Assembly: GCA_964601355.1 (NCBI GenBank)
Contig: CAZRNB010000017.1
Coordinates: 1 to 34,338, forward strand
DNA from: CAZRNB01 sp964601355
Lineage (GTDB): Bacteria > Planctomycetota > Phycisphaerae > Sedimentisphaerales > Anaerobacaceae
Direction: 5' to 3'
DNA length: 34,338 bases
Shown here: positions 1 through 7,324 of the stretch, piece by piece
Numbering within the stretch: position 1 is the stretch's first letter
Layout: each line of letters opens with the position of its first letter
Notes under the pieces: generated by a model
Seen by the model: the letters and a program-made list of their open reading frames with translations, nothing else
Told to the model about the DNA's origin: nothing
Database searches by the model: none
Position numbers and translations under genes: made by a program

Positions 1-536
1 CCAACTATTACCCAGTCAATGCCAGTAAGCTCTAAATCAGGCAAAGAGCCAAGCAATGGTTCCAATGATAGAAATCTAACAGCCGCATCAACTATTCTAA
101 GATCATCAGCCCGACTCACATAATTATTATTTTCAATAGTGACCCCAATCCATATATTTTCCGACCAATCCAGAGACGGCGCAAGCTCTCGAAGGCGTTC
201 GGACCTTTTTGTCAGAATTTGAAAAGTATGCTGCTTGTTCTTGTTCATTACCACAAAAACTTCTTGTATAAACTCCAGCGGTATTTCTTCATGGAATAAG
301 TCGCTCATAGAATTGACGAATACGATTCTGGGTCTTTTCCACGTGTATGGTTCTTCCAGAGCTTTAGGATGCAGCGTGACTTTGAAGCCATTTCTGTATC
401 GCCGTTGCCCTATAGCCTTCAGCCGCCTTGCCATTCGTTCAGCGTAGCAGTTCATGCAGCCGGCACTAATTTTCGTACAGCCGGTGACAGGATTCCAAGT
501 TGATTCCGTCCATTCTATTGCCGTTTGTGCGTTCAT
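1..536 (-). CDS. DUF5131 (phage Gp37/Gp68-like, three-Cys) protein, 3' end beyond window
   Basis: This open frame starts at an ATG (534-536) and stays open to the left edge, so only about 178 N-terminal residues are visible. The protein begins MNAQTAIEWTESTWNPVTGC and carries the cysteine cluster C20, C27, C30 (CTKISAGCMNCYAER), then FVNSMSDLFHEEIP, FQILTKRSERL, WIGVTIENN and FLSLEPLLG. These are hallmarks of the DUF5131 family. The cysteine spacing recalls radical-SAM-like iron-sulfur ligands, but the activity is not established. Members are often next to a TcmP 'three-Cys-motif partner' gene, which would lie off the left edge here. The gene starts 36 bp after the stop of the HNH gene on the same strand, so the two may be co-transcribed. 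Confidence 0.85.
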   Translation of the reverse strand, partial: MNAQTAIEWTESTWNPVTGCTKISAGCMNCYAERMARRLKAIGQRRYRNGFKVTLHPKALEEPYTWKRPRIVFVNSMSDLFHEEIPLEFIQEVFVVMNKNKQHTFQILTKRSERLRELAPSLDWSENIWIGVTIENNNYVSRADDLRIVDAAVRFLSLEPLLGSLPDLELTGIDWVIV

Positions 537-572
537 TGTATGGTGCCCTCGAGATGGGAGTTAGGTGATTCC

Positions 573-1250
573 TCAGTCGGGTTGGTTCTTCTTGCCCTCA
601 TTACAATCGAAGCAAAGTGTTTGCAAGTTGTCCAACTCAGAAGTGCCACCCTTCGAATCAGGCACGATGTGATCGACATGCAAGGTAATTGACGGATCTT
701 TTTTCGGACTGGCTCCGCACTTAACGCAGCGATATCCATCCCTCTTCAAGACGGCCATTCTGTCTTTGAGGGAGATACTATGCCTTTTCTTCTTATGCTC
801 CATTCTCTGATATAGTACCGCCTCAGGCAATCGGCCCCCCTCAACCGCCTCGACAAGTTGAGCGAGCCTACCCAAACCGCCAAAGAAATCGTTATAAGTG
901 CTCACTCGAAACGGGAAGTTGTGGCGACTGAGATAGTCCTTCAGTTGGCTCCGGGAAGGAACCGATTGCTGTTCTCGCCAGCACTGTTTGAAAGCACCAA
1001 CTATCTCTTTCGGATCAAGTTTGCAACCTTGTGCCCTAAAACCAGCCGCGTGCAATGCCTTCCCCCAAGAACCGAAGTAGTTACGAATCGTTCCAGAGCA
1101 GACGATTCTCTTGGGCCACTTATCGTACTCCACCATCCCGAAAGTCGTTACACCATATTGCTCTCCATATTTTTTGAGCGACGCAATAATCTCTGCCTTC
1201 GAGTGTTTAGTATTGATTCGATCTACTTTGAAGTGGAATTTCTCAGGCAT
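573..1250 (-). CDS. HNH endonuclease with N-terminal homing-endonuclease-type repeats
   Basis: The 225-residue protein has a classical C-terminal HNH nuclease fold. CVKC (175-178) and CFDC (213-216) can form a zinc knuckle, and HVDHIVPDSKGG (191-202) with LDNLQTLC supplies the catalytic His and metal site. The N-terminal part holds two related blocks (about 17-70 and 79-133) of the type K.EII..LKKYGEQYG ... YFGSWGKALHAAGF. Such helical repeats accompany homing and free-standing HNH nucleases and probably read DNA. The ATG at 1250 precedes MPEKFHFKVD. It lies directly upstream of the DUF5131 gene on the same strand, which suggests a mobile or defence-related pair. The DNA target is unknown. 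Confidence 0.85.
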   Translation of the reverse strand: MPEKFHFKVDRINTKHSKAEIIASLKKYGEQYGVTTFGMVEYDKWPKRIVCSGTIRNYFGSWGKALHAAGFRAQGCKLDPKEIVGAFKQCWREQQSVPSRSQLKDYLSRHNFPFRVSTYNDFFGGLGRLAQLVEAVEGGRLPEAVLYQRMEHKKKRHSISLKDRMAVLKRDGYRCVKCGASPKKDPSITLHVDHIVPDSKGGTSELDNLQTLCFDCNEGKKNQPD

Positions 1251-1333
1251 TCACGACCACCTAACTACTGAACATGTTGTTTCCAAATAAAAATCCTTTG
1301 TTTTCTCGACTGTCCGCATAAGATGACGATACA

Positions 1334-2320
1334 TTAACTGCTATCATAACCAAGATATCGACCTCGTTCAAGATAGTTTTGCACACAGTCTTTTATGGCG
1401 TCTTCGAGGGAGTTTATTTGTTTTTTGTAGCCGGTTTTGCGGAGTTTGCTTATATCTGCCTGGGTGAAATATTGGTATTGATTGCGGATTGATTCCGGCA
1501 TATCAATGTATTCAATGCTCGGCTTTTTGGCCACAGCGGCAAAAACCGCTTTTACAAGGTCGTTCCACGAGCGGGCCTTTCCGGAGCCGATATTAAAAAG
1601 GCCGGCTGTTTTGGGATTATCCAGAAAGAACAAGGTCATATCCACAGCATCTTTGACGTAAAGAAAATCCCGTAACTGTTCGCCGTCGGCGTACTCGGAC
1701 TTATATGATTTGAACAGGCGCACCTTGCCGGTGGCGTTTATCTGCTCGAAGGCTTTTAGCACAAAGCTTCGCATATCGCCTTTGTGGTATTCATTTGGCC
1801 CGAAGACATTGAAATATTTCAGGCCCACAATTTTTTTCAATAGTCCCGTTCTGCGTGCCCAGAGGTCAAATAAGTGCTTGGAATAGCCGTACATATTAAG
1901 TGGCCTTAGCTTCTCAATTTTTTCCTCATTGTCGCTAAAGCCATTTGAGCCGTCGCCATAAGTGGCGGCGCTGGAAGCGTAGATAAAGCGGATTTTATTA
2001 TCGGCAGCCCACTGTGCTAAAATCTTCGAGTATTCATAATTGTTTTTTATGAGGTACGAGGCGTTTGTTTCGGTAGTGCTGCTGCAGGCGCCGAGATGAA
2101 AGACATCTTCAATTTGAGTTTTGAGTTTTGAGTTTTGAGTTATGAGTTTTAAGAAATCGTCTTTCTCTACATAGTCAGCAAATGATAAATTCCGCAAATT
2201 TTTCCATTTATCGTCGTTCCCCAGCTCATCGACTACAAGTATATCGTTAATTTGTCTTCTATTCAGCCCTGCAATTAGTGCCGAGCCGATAAAGCCGGCT
2301 CCGCCGGTAACAATAATCAT
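1334..2320 (-). CDS. hldD: ADP-L-glycero-D-manno-heptose 6-epimerase
   Basis: This is a 328-residue extended short-chain dehydrogenase. It has the NAD(P)-binding loop TGGAGFIGS (5-13), the family signature VFHLGACSSTTET (73-85), YASSAATYGDG (114-124), and catalytic Y144/K148 in MYGYSKHLFD. The sequence KYFNVFGPNEYHKGDMRSF is typical of HldD, which inverts C6 of ADP-heptose for the lipopolysaccharide inner core. Length is close to the usual ~310-330. An AAGGA lies upstream of the ATG at 2320. Residues 61-68 (TQNSKLKT) are encoded by a 7-bp tandem repeat, an odd local expansion. No other heptose genes are adjacent. Confidence 0.9.
   Translation of the reverse strand: MIIVTGGAGFIGSALIAGLNRRQINDILVVDELGNDDKWKNLRNLSFADYVEKDDFLKLITQNSKLKTQIEDVFHLGACSSTTETNASYLIKNNYEYSKILAQWAADNKIRFIYASSAATYGDGSNGFSDNEEKIEKLRPLNMYGYSKHLFDLWARRTGLLKKIVGLKYFNVFGPNEYHKGDMRSFVLKAFEQINATGKVRLFKSYKSEYADGEQLRDFLYVKDAVDMTLFFLDNPKTAGLFNIGSGKARSWNDLVKAVFAAVAKKPSIEYIDMPESIRNQYQYFTQADISKLRKTGYKKQINSLEDAIKDCVQNYLERGRYLGYDSS
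2116..2150. repeat. Five tandem 7-bp words (gagtttt) inside hldD
   Basis: Units lie at 2116-2122, 2123-2129, 2130-2136, 2137-2143 (gagttat) and 2144-2150. Seven is not a multiple of three, so gain or loss of one unit would shift the hldD frame. Five units are kept in frame here, encoding QNSKLKTQ-type residues on the minus strand. Confidence 0.85.
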
Positions 2321-2399
2321 CGTTTAAATCCTTACTATATGTCAATTATGGCTTGCCAATCTGGCTACGGCTTGGCGCCTACGCCAAGACGAGTCAAAA

Positions 2400-2448
2400 C
2401 CTGCGGTAAAACCGCAGGCTAAATATTTAGCCCCACGTTTCACGTAGG
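2400..2448. repeat. Compound palindromic intergenic element
   Basis: Three structures follow each other: CCTGCGGT / ACCGCAGG (2400-2407 and 2411-2418), the 12-bp palindrome CTAAATATTTAG (2419-2430), and CCCCACG followed by CACGTAGG. A related element sits at 23395-23475. It lies upstream of hldD and would form hairpins on either strand. Confidence 0.7.
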
Positions 2449-2510
2449 ATTTCAATTAACATAATTTGCGTTTTTAAATATGTCAAATGTTTAACGTCCT
2501 TCATGCGCAT

Positions 2511-2538
2511 AAAAAAAACCGCCCAAAATGAGCGGCTT
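2511..2538 (-). terminator. Rho-independent terminator pointing left, no gene in front of it
   Basis: On the minus strand AAGCCGC (2538-2532) pairs with GCGGTTT (2522-2516) with one G-U pair around a 9-nt loop. It runs directly into eight T residues (2518-2511). No coding frame on the minus strand between 2540 and 3016 would need it, so the transcript it ends is unknown. Confidence 0.55.
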
Positions 2539-2933
2539 ATAAAAAATCAAGGATCGAAGGAATCTCAACACAGAGCAAGATAACTCATAATAGCCAAAAA
2601 CAAAATCCGCTTTTTGTTCAGCGTGAACGGAATCCAAAATTGAAAATAAAAGTTCTTCATCACCCGTTTGTGATCATTGTATAATACGTTGTTTGGTTTC
2701 TTTCACCGATATTTTAACCTAAAAGGATACTAAATAGCAATGAAAATCGTCTTATTATGGAGATAACTCTTTACTTGCAAAGCACTTATGTTATGAAAAA
2801 TTGAAGAAATTTTTAACTATGTTGTCTATCAGAATTATCCAGACATCCACAAAAGAAAACAAACGTGACAGATGATTTGTAATTGGTGATTGGTCCATTA
2901 AAAGTGAGTTTAACCAGTTACCAATTACCATCG

Positions 2934-2963
2934 TTGACATGGTAGTTTAAACCGTTTTATAAT
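2934..2963 (+). promoter_or_regulatory. Consensus sigma70-type promoter for tatA-tatC
   Basis: TTGACA at 2934-2939 and TATAAT at 2958-2963 are both perfect and separated by 18 nt. Initiation near 2970 would give a leader of about 45 nt before tatA, which has its own AAAGGAG at about 3003. Confidence 0.8.
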
Positions 2964-3016
2964 AGCACTATAAAGAAAATGCAAATCTAATCTTAGAACA
3001 CTAAAAGGAGACTGAA

Positions 3017-3286
3017 ATGAGCGATTATACGCGGTATTTAATGGTGTGGACGCCCCAGGGATTGGACTGGCTGTGGATTCTTTTAGTTGTCCTGGTGATA
3101 TTCGGCCGGCGTCTGCCGGATGTTGCCCGAAGCCTCGGCAGAAGCCTGACCGAATTCAAAAAAGGTGTTCATGAAGCACAGGAAACGAAAGATGAACTGG
3201 TGAATGACGTAAAAAAAGTCAAAGATGACGCAGTAAAGCAGGCCACGGACGCTGCGGGGCTAAACAAACTCGACCAAAACGACTAA
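3017..3286 (+). CDS. tatA: Twin-arginine translocase subunit TatA/E
   Basis: The 89-residue protein has one N-terminal membrane segment (about 16-29, LDWLWILLVVLVIF), the hinge FGRRLPDVARSLG (29-41), and an amphipathic helix ending SLTEFKKGV, followed by a charged tail. TatA forms the size-adaptable pore that exports folded proteins bearing twin-arginine signals. AAAGGAG about 8 nt before the ATG supports the start. The usual GP of the hinge is replaced by GRR. tatC follows 78 bp downstream, and the two probably form one transcript. No tatB-like gene is seen, suggesting a two-component Tat system. Confidence 0.93.
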   Translation: MSDYTRYLMVWTPQGLDWLWILLVVLVIFGRRLPDVARSLGRSLTEFKKGVHEAQETKDELVNDVKKVKDDAVKQATDAAGLNKLDQND

Positions 3287-3294
3287 CAACCTCT

Positions 3295-3346
3295 GTTCGT
3301 AGTTCATGGTTCAGAGTTCATAGTCTATGAACTATCAACTACGAAC
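3295..3346. repeat. Nested inverted repeat of 'gttcatag' words between tatA and tatC
   Basis: Outer arms GTTCGTAGTT (3295-3304) and AACTACGAAC (3337-3346) are perfect. They enclose a second perfect hairpin, AGTTCATAG-T-CTATGAACT (3315-3333). It is not followed by a T-run, so it may modulate the tatA/tatC ratio or simply be an inserted repeat. Confidence 0.75.
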
Positions 3347-3364
3347 TATGAACTCAATTTAGAA

Positions 3365-4141
3365 ATGGGCGATGACAAAAAGAAGAAAAAAGAAAAAGAC
3401 CCTCTCGATGCTATCATGAGCCTGGGCGACCATCTTGAGGAGCTGCGCGCTCGGCTTATTCTTGCTCTGCTGGGTCTTGTTATAGCTCTTATTATATGCT
3501 TATGCTTCGGCAGAGGCATAATAGCATTCATCGAAAAACCCTATATACAAGTGATGGGAACTGAGGCGCGCCTGCAGAGTTTAGCTCCAACCGATGGTTT
3601 TATCAGCTTTATGGAAATAGCCATGATTTCAGGTGTGCTTTTATCCTCACCGTGGATTTTATATCAGTTGTGGCTTTTCGCCGCCAGCGGGCTTTACCCG
3701 CATGAGAAACGATATGTTTATCTGGCGGTACCTTTCTCAGCGGTATTGTTTATCACAGGTGCTTTATTCTTTATTCTTGTTATCGCGCCGCTTACCCTGC
3801 GTTATCTTATATGGTTCAATGAAAAATTTCTCGGTGTCACGTCCAATTTTGCCTTCCCAAAGTACGTGTCTTTCATAGGTACAATGATGCTGGTGTTCGG
3901 CATTGCTTTTCAGACGCCGATTGCTATTTTCTTTTTGCACAAGACCGGAATCATATCAATCAGCAGCTTCAGGATGGCCAGGAAGTATGTTTTGCTGGGT
4001 ATAGTGGTAGTGGCCTCTGCGGCAATACCCGGAAGCGACCCGCTTTCCTTATTCGCTTTGGTTGTTCCTATGTATATGCTATATGAGTTAGGAATATTGC
4101 TGTGTCACTTAACGGGCCGTAGAACGATGGACGAGAGATGA
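3365..4141 (+). CDS. tatC: Twin-arginine translocase subunit TatC
   Basis: The 258-residue membrane protein begins with a lysine-rich cytoplasmic tail and the TatC signature LGDHLEELRARLI (21-33). About six membrane segments follow (around residues 34-55, 80-100, 115-140, 162-185, 200-215, 222-240). Family motifs present are FISFMEIAM, PWILYQLWLFAASGLYPHEKR (split across the first periplasmic region) and FGIAFQTPI. TatC recognises the twin-arginine signal peptide. No strong Shine-Dalgarno is visible before the ATG. The last residues (TMDER) and the stop codon are encoded by one arm of the inverted repeat at 4130-4189. Confidence 0.93.
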   Translation: MGDDKKKKKEKDPLDAIMSLGDHLEELRARLILALLGLVIALIICLCFGRGIIAFIEKPYIQVMGTEARLQSLAPTDGFISFMEIAMISGVLLSSPWILYQLWLFAASGLYPHEKRYVYLAVPFSAVLFITGALFFILVIAPLTLRYLIWFNEKFLGVTSNFAFPKYVSFIGTMMLVFGIAFQTPIAIFFLHKTGIISISSFRMARKYVLLGIVVVASAAIPGSDPLSLFALVVPMYMLYELGILLCHLTGRRTMDER

Positions 4142-4189
4142 GTGGACGATGGACGATTAAAGATTTTCTCTATTCCATCATCTCTCGTC
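4130..4189. terminator. Inverted repeat between convergent tatC and RNase genes; possible bidirectional terminator
   Basis: GACGAGAGATGA (4130-4141) and TCATCTCTCGTC (4178-4189) are perfect 12-bp arms. The left arm contains the tatC stop codon. The two genes converge here, so the hairpin could end both, although it lacks a clean T-run. The surrounding DNA repeats the words gatggacgat, as in the other word-repeat elements of this window. Confidence 0.5.
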
Positions 4190-4202
4190 TATCTTCCATC
4201 GG

Positions 4203-5609
4203 TCAGTCGAGTGTAAATTCATCTTGATAAGCGGGAACCGACACCTTCCAGCCGGTTTGCCGGCTAACGCTCTCGGCGAAATGCTGTGAGCTTTCCGGCT
4301 CGCCATGCACAACAAATAATCTTTTAGGCGGTTTTTTGAATCCCATGAGCCATTTCAAAAGCTCATCTCTATCCGCATGGGCGGAAAAACCGCTGACCTG
4401 TACCACTCTGGCTTTGACCGGATAGTTTTGACCGAGTATCCTGACTTGCTTTTCGCCATTAACGATTTGTCTGCCCAAGGTGCCGTTTGCCTGATAACCT
4501 ACAAACATTATGGAAGACTGTGGTTTTGAGATATTGCTTATCAGATGATGTTTTATTCTGCCGCCGGTGCACATGCCAGAGCCGGCTATGACCATCACGG
4601 TTCCTTTGATATGGTTAATTGCCTTTGATTCCTTTGTTGTCTCGGTCGTTTTCAATCCGGGAAAGTCAAAGGGCGACTCATCTCTGCGAATAAGCTCGGT
4701 CATCTCTTCGTCAAAAAGCTCGCTATGCCGTTTGAAGACTTTAGTAATTTTTGAAGCCATCGGGCTATCTAAAAAAACAGTAATATGAGGGATAGCATTT
4801 TTAAGCAGCAGCTCATTTATGTAATATAAAACCTCCTGTGAGCGTTCCAGTGCGAAGCTGGGGACAATAATATTACCGCCGGCTTTTTTCGTAGAGTTGA
4901 TCACTTCGGCAATGGCCTTTTTTGTATCTTCACGTCCCTGATGTATTCTATCGCCATAAGTTGACTCGATCAGCAGATAATCCGTCTGGTCAAATGAAGC
5001 TGGGTTACGAACAATGGGTCTATCGGGCCTACCCATGTCGCCCGTGAACAAAATATTTCTTTGTTGTCCATTTTGCTGAACCTTAACTTTTATTATCGAG
5101 GAGCCGAGGACATGACCGGCGTCATATAATGTTACCTCAACGCCTTCGCCAAGTTTTAGAGTCTGTTTGTACTCCACAGGTTGAAAGAGCGGCAGGCAAG
5201 CCTCAGTATCGGCTATCGTATAAAGCGGAATTTCCGGGTAAGGGCTTTTTCTACCTTCTCGCTGGTGTCTTTTACGTTTAAATTCGGCATCTTCTTCCTG
5301 CAATTTAGCTGAATCCAGCAGGATGATTTGCGCAATTTCCGAGGTGGCAGCGGTACAGTATATCTTGCCTTTAAATCCTTCCTTGACCAGCTTAGGTAAT
5401 AGGCCGCAATGATCCAGATGTGCATGAGTTAAAAGAACCGCGTCTATGGTTCTGGGCTCTATTGGGAATGGATCCCAGTTTCTTGCTCTCAAATGCCGTT
5501 CCTGGTAAAGCCCGCAATCTATCAGAAGCTGGGTATCGTTAGCCTGCAGAAGGAATCGGGAGCCTGTAACATTTTGAGCGGCGCCAAGAAAGCTTAGTTT
5601 TATTTGCAT
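4203..5609 (-). CDS. Beta-CASP metallo-beta-lactamase RNase (CPSF-like)
   Basis: With the start at 5609 the protein has 468 residues. It shows the metallo-beta-lactamase core HAHLDHCG (62-69), the beta-CASP stretch SFALERSQEVLYYINELL, FLDSPMA, the AGSGMCTGGR loop, and the C-terminal RMMBL part FSAHADRDELLKWL and VVHGEPESS. Bacterial members of this CPSF-like group are RNA-processing nucleases. Two zinc ions held by the His/Asp motifs cleave the phosphodiester. The start at 5609 (MQIKLSFLGAAQ) is preferred because GAGGT lies 7 nt upstream. An upstream TTG (5633) would add eight residues without a better site. It converges on tatC, and no operon partner is seen. Confidence 0.9.
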   Translation of the reverse strand: MQIKLSFLGAAQNVTGSRFLLQANDTQLLIDCGLYQERHLRARNWDPFPIEPRTIDAVLLTHAHLDHCGLLPKLVKEGFKGKIYCTAATSEIAQIILLDSAKLQEEDAEFKRKRHQREGRKSPYPEIPLYTIADTEACLPLFQPVEYKQTLKLGEGVEVTLYDAGHVLGSSIIKVKVQQNGQQRNILFTGDMGRPDRPIVRNPASFDQTDYLLIESTYGDRIHQGREDTKKAIAEVINSTKKAGGNIIVPSFALERSQEVLYYINELLLKNAIPHITVFLDSPMASKITKVFKRHSELFDEEMTELIRRDESPFDFPGLKTTETTKESKAINHIKGTVMVIAGSGMCTGGRIKHHLISNISKPQSSIMFVGYQANGTLGRQIVNGEKQVRILGQNYPVKARVVQVSGFSAHADRDELLKWLMGFKKPPKRLFVVHGEPESSQHFAESVSRQTGWKVSVPAYQDEFTLD

Positions 5610-5745
5610 ATCTGACCTCATAGCATCCACCAAAATATTTATTTGCGAATCGTATAATCTCTTGGCAGCAATGTCAAAAAAGAAGTTCTATAACTGCCCG
5701 GATAGGGTGCATGTCATAATTGCTCGACTTGCCGTCTACTTTTAG

Positions 5746-5766
5746 CCCCCAGCTTTGTGCTGGGGG
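5746..5766. repeat. GC-rich hairpin CCCCCAGC / GCTGGGGG
   Basis: Perfect 8-bp arms (5746-5753 and 5759-5766) flank a 5-nt loop. The context tttag-hairpin-taa resembles the ctaaatatttag/cggtaaaaccg elements at 2400 and 23395, so it is probably a member of the same spacer family. Confidence 0.6.
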
Positions 5767-5780
5767 TAATTGGCTTTGGA

Positions 5781-5995
5781 TTGGCTTTGTTTTTTCATGC
5801 CCCGGAAGCGGCAAATTTCTCATATTCTTTTTATATCAAAGAGCTTACGTAAATTTAAGCCAGATTTAAAATGTCTTTGTTTGGGTTTGTTTTGGCTTTG
5901 GTTTTCTCCGGCAAAAAGCCGTAATATTTTCATATATCCTTGTCAAAAAAGACTTTACATACATTTGACCATTTTCAAAATTGGCTTTGTTTTGC
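5781..5995. repeat. Diverged tandem repeats of about 90-110 bp
   Basis: The phrase ttggctttg(t/g)tttt recurs at 5781, 5892 and 5981. The DNA between aligns loosely: a ccgg...gcggcaaattt...catat block, then a tt...caaa...gactta-like block, then ac(g/a)taaatt, then aaaat. These are old copies of one unit and have no coding signal. Confidence 0.5.
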
Positions 5996-6510
5996 AAAAA
6001 AAGTCCAATTTGTCGAACATTCTCTACAATTGTCGGATAATGTGGATTTGCATAATGTGGGCAATGCTCGTGCTTCGTAGCGATACTTCGCAGAGTATTA
6101 TAGGCAAACAAGTTCATTGAGGAAAAGTTACCCATGCCACCACCTGAATCTTGATTTTTGAATTGTGGTTTTTCGTTTTGCATTTTGACTTTTGATTTGC
6201 GTCTGCTATCCGCTATCCCCCATGCTAAATACTATATACTATATGCTAAATTCGATGTTACATTATACCCAAAACGGCTTAATTTTCAAGCAAAATTTCA
6301 GGAATAAATAGCGGCGATTGTCCTGTCAGTTTGCTATTTCTCCACCCCAGACTTCGGTGATTCTGTACTTTATCTTCTGCTTAAAGAATCCAATGAGTTT
6401 TTTGCTTTCCTGGCGTAAGCCATCCTGGCAATTTTGACAATGGGCTTGGCCATCTCTTAGCTTTCCGTAAGGGTCCATAGGACTGCCGCAGGTACGGGAT
6501 TGCGCCAAAA

Positions 6511-6556
6511 CTATATAAGTATATGCGTATATACTTATTGACTGCTTTAAGGATCA
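6511..6556. repeat. Palindromic repeat P1, copy 1
   Basis: The core at 6515-6538 has perfect 10-bp arms ATAAGTATAT / ATATACTTAT around GCGT. About 46 bp, including the flanking ctgctttaaggatca, recur at 6981-7026. Confidence 0.75.
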
Positions 6557-6639
6557 AGGATTTTAGAGAAATCCAGATTTGATGAAATCGCACCGGCTCA
6601 ATAATCCACTTTCGTTGTAAAGGAAGGATTTATAAAAAT

Positions 6640-6679
6640 AATACCTAAGATACTTAGGCATTGTGCTGTCATCAATCCA
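6640..6679. repeat. Palindromic repeat P2, copy 1
   Basis: The core AATACCTAAG-ATA-CTTAGGCATT (6640-6662) has one arm mismatch and is followed by gtgctgtcatcaatcca. A second copy starts 77 bp further on. The two 40-bp copies differ at 3 positions. Confidence 0.75.
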
Positions 6680-6716
6680 TTAGAAAATCAGAGCGTTTAA
6701 TTTAGATGCTCTATAG

Positions 6717-6756
6717 AATACCTAAGATACTTAGGTATTGTGCTGACACCAATCCA
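6717..6756. repeat. Palindromic repeat P2, copy 2
   Basis: The core 6717-6739 has perfect arms AATACCTAAG / CTTAGGTATT around ATA, followed by gtgctgacaccaatcca. It is the cleaner copy of the pair. Confidence 0.75.
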
Positions 6757-6980
6757 AAAAAAGTTTTGGTGGGGTGTGCATTGCACGCTATATGCGACTA
6801 CGTAACTTTCGGCTAACGCCATAGGCTATGGCCGACGGCGTCTGCGAAGGCAGGTAAAATCGGTAAAAGCCCCTGATTTCCTCTGATTTTCTGATTTCGC
6901 TTTGATTTCGTTCTATTATTGCATAGATTTAAGATATAAAAATGTGTCTTCGGATTTCGAGATTTCAGGAAGAAATTAAT

Positions 6981-7026
6981 CTATATAAGTATATGCGTAT
7001 ATACTTATGTACTACTTTAGGAATCA
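6981..7026. repeat. Palindromic repeat P1, copy 2
   Basis: The 24-nt core at 6985-7008 is identical to 6515-6538. The right flank (actactttaggaatca) is a close variant of copy 1. The two copies lie 470 bp apart in direct orientation. Confidence 0.75.
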
Positions 7027-7083
7027 TATTTTTTATAACGAGGTTTTGAGAATCGAGGTTTTTGAAAGATAATTTTTTTCAGT

Positions 7084-7106
7084 AGATGGTAATACCACCT
7101 AGTGGA
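7084..7106. repeat. Palindromic repeat P3, copy 1
   Basis: The 23-bp motif ggtaataccacctagtgga has short inverted arms. It recurs at 7181-7203 with 3 differences. Confidence 0.6.
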
Positions 7107-7180
7107 AGAAAAACGCACTGCGAATCAAAGATGTAAGATGATGTTATATAAATTTACCAGGATTATGAGATTTCTGTGCT

Positions 7181-7203
7181 AGGTGGCAATACCACATAGT
7201 GGA
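7181..7203. repeat. Palindromic repeat P3, copy 2
   Basis: GTGG-CAATA-CCAC hairpin followed by atagtgga, direct copy of 7084-7106 at 97-bp spacing. Confidence 0.6.
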
Positions 7204-7233
7204 CATAAAGTGATTTTGTATTTGTTTTGGTAG

Positions 7234-7250
7234 GGTGGGCTGTGCCCACC
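7234..7250. repeat. Small GGTGGGC / GCCCACC hairpin
   Basis: Perfect 7-bp arms around tgt, in the phrase tagggtgggctgtgcccacc. It lies between the P3 repeats and the insertion sequence. No function can be assigned. Confidence 0.6.
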
Positions 7251-7313
7251 AACTTCTAAATGGTGTGTGGAACATACCCTACATTCTTTCACCTGCTGGT
7301 AAAAAGAAATATG

Positions 7314-7324
7314 TATGGTGTCCC
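7314..7324. repeat. Left 11-bp target-site duplication of the IS4-family element
   Basis: tatggtgtccc, directly abutting the left inverted repeat and identical to 8812-8822. Confidence 0.85.

Larger units (their letters stand above)
5610..7313. other. Long non-coding stretch with many short palindromes
   Basis: No frame here shows a recognisable protein or a good ribosome site. The few 60-116 codon frames have repetitive, low-complexity products. The stretch holds a GC hairpin (5746-5766), diverged ~90-110 bp repeats (5781-5995), three kinds of paired palindromes (6511-7203), and a GTGGGC/GCCCAC hairpin just left of the insertion sequence. Confidence 0.6.

Noticed and set aside
858..1271. 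137-codon frame on the plus strand
   Set aside because: It lies opposite the well-supported HNH gene and has no recognisable motif.
5866..6183. 105-codon minus frame with KPKPKQTQ-like product
   Set aside because: Low-complexity translation of the diverged repeat DNA, no ribosome site or family.
6511..7203. Possible CRISPR array or plasmid iterons
   Set aside because: Only two copies of each palindrome with uneven spacing and no spacer pattern; no cas or replication gene nearby.
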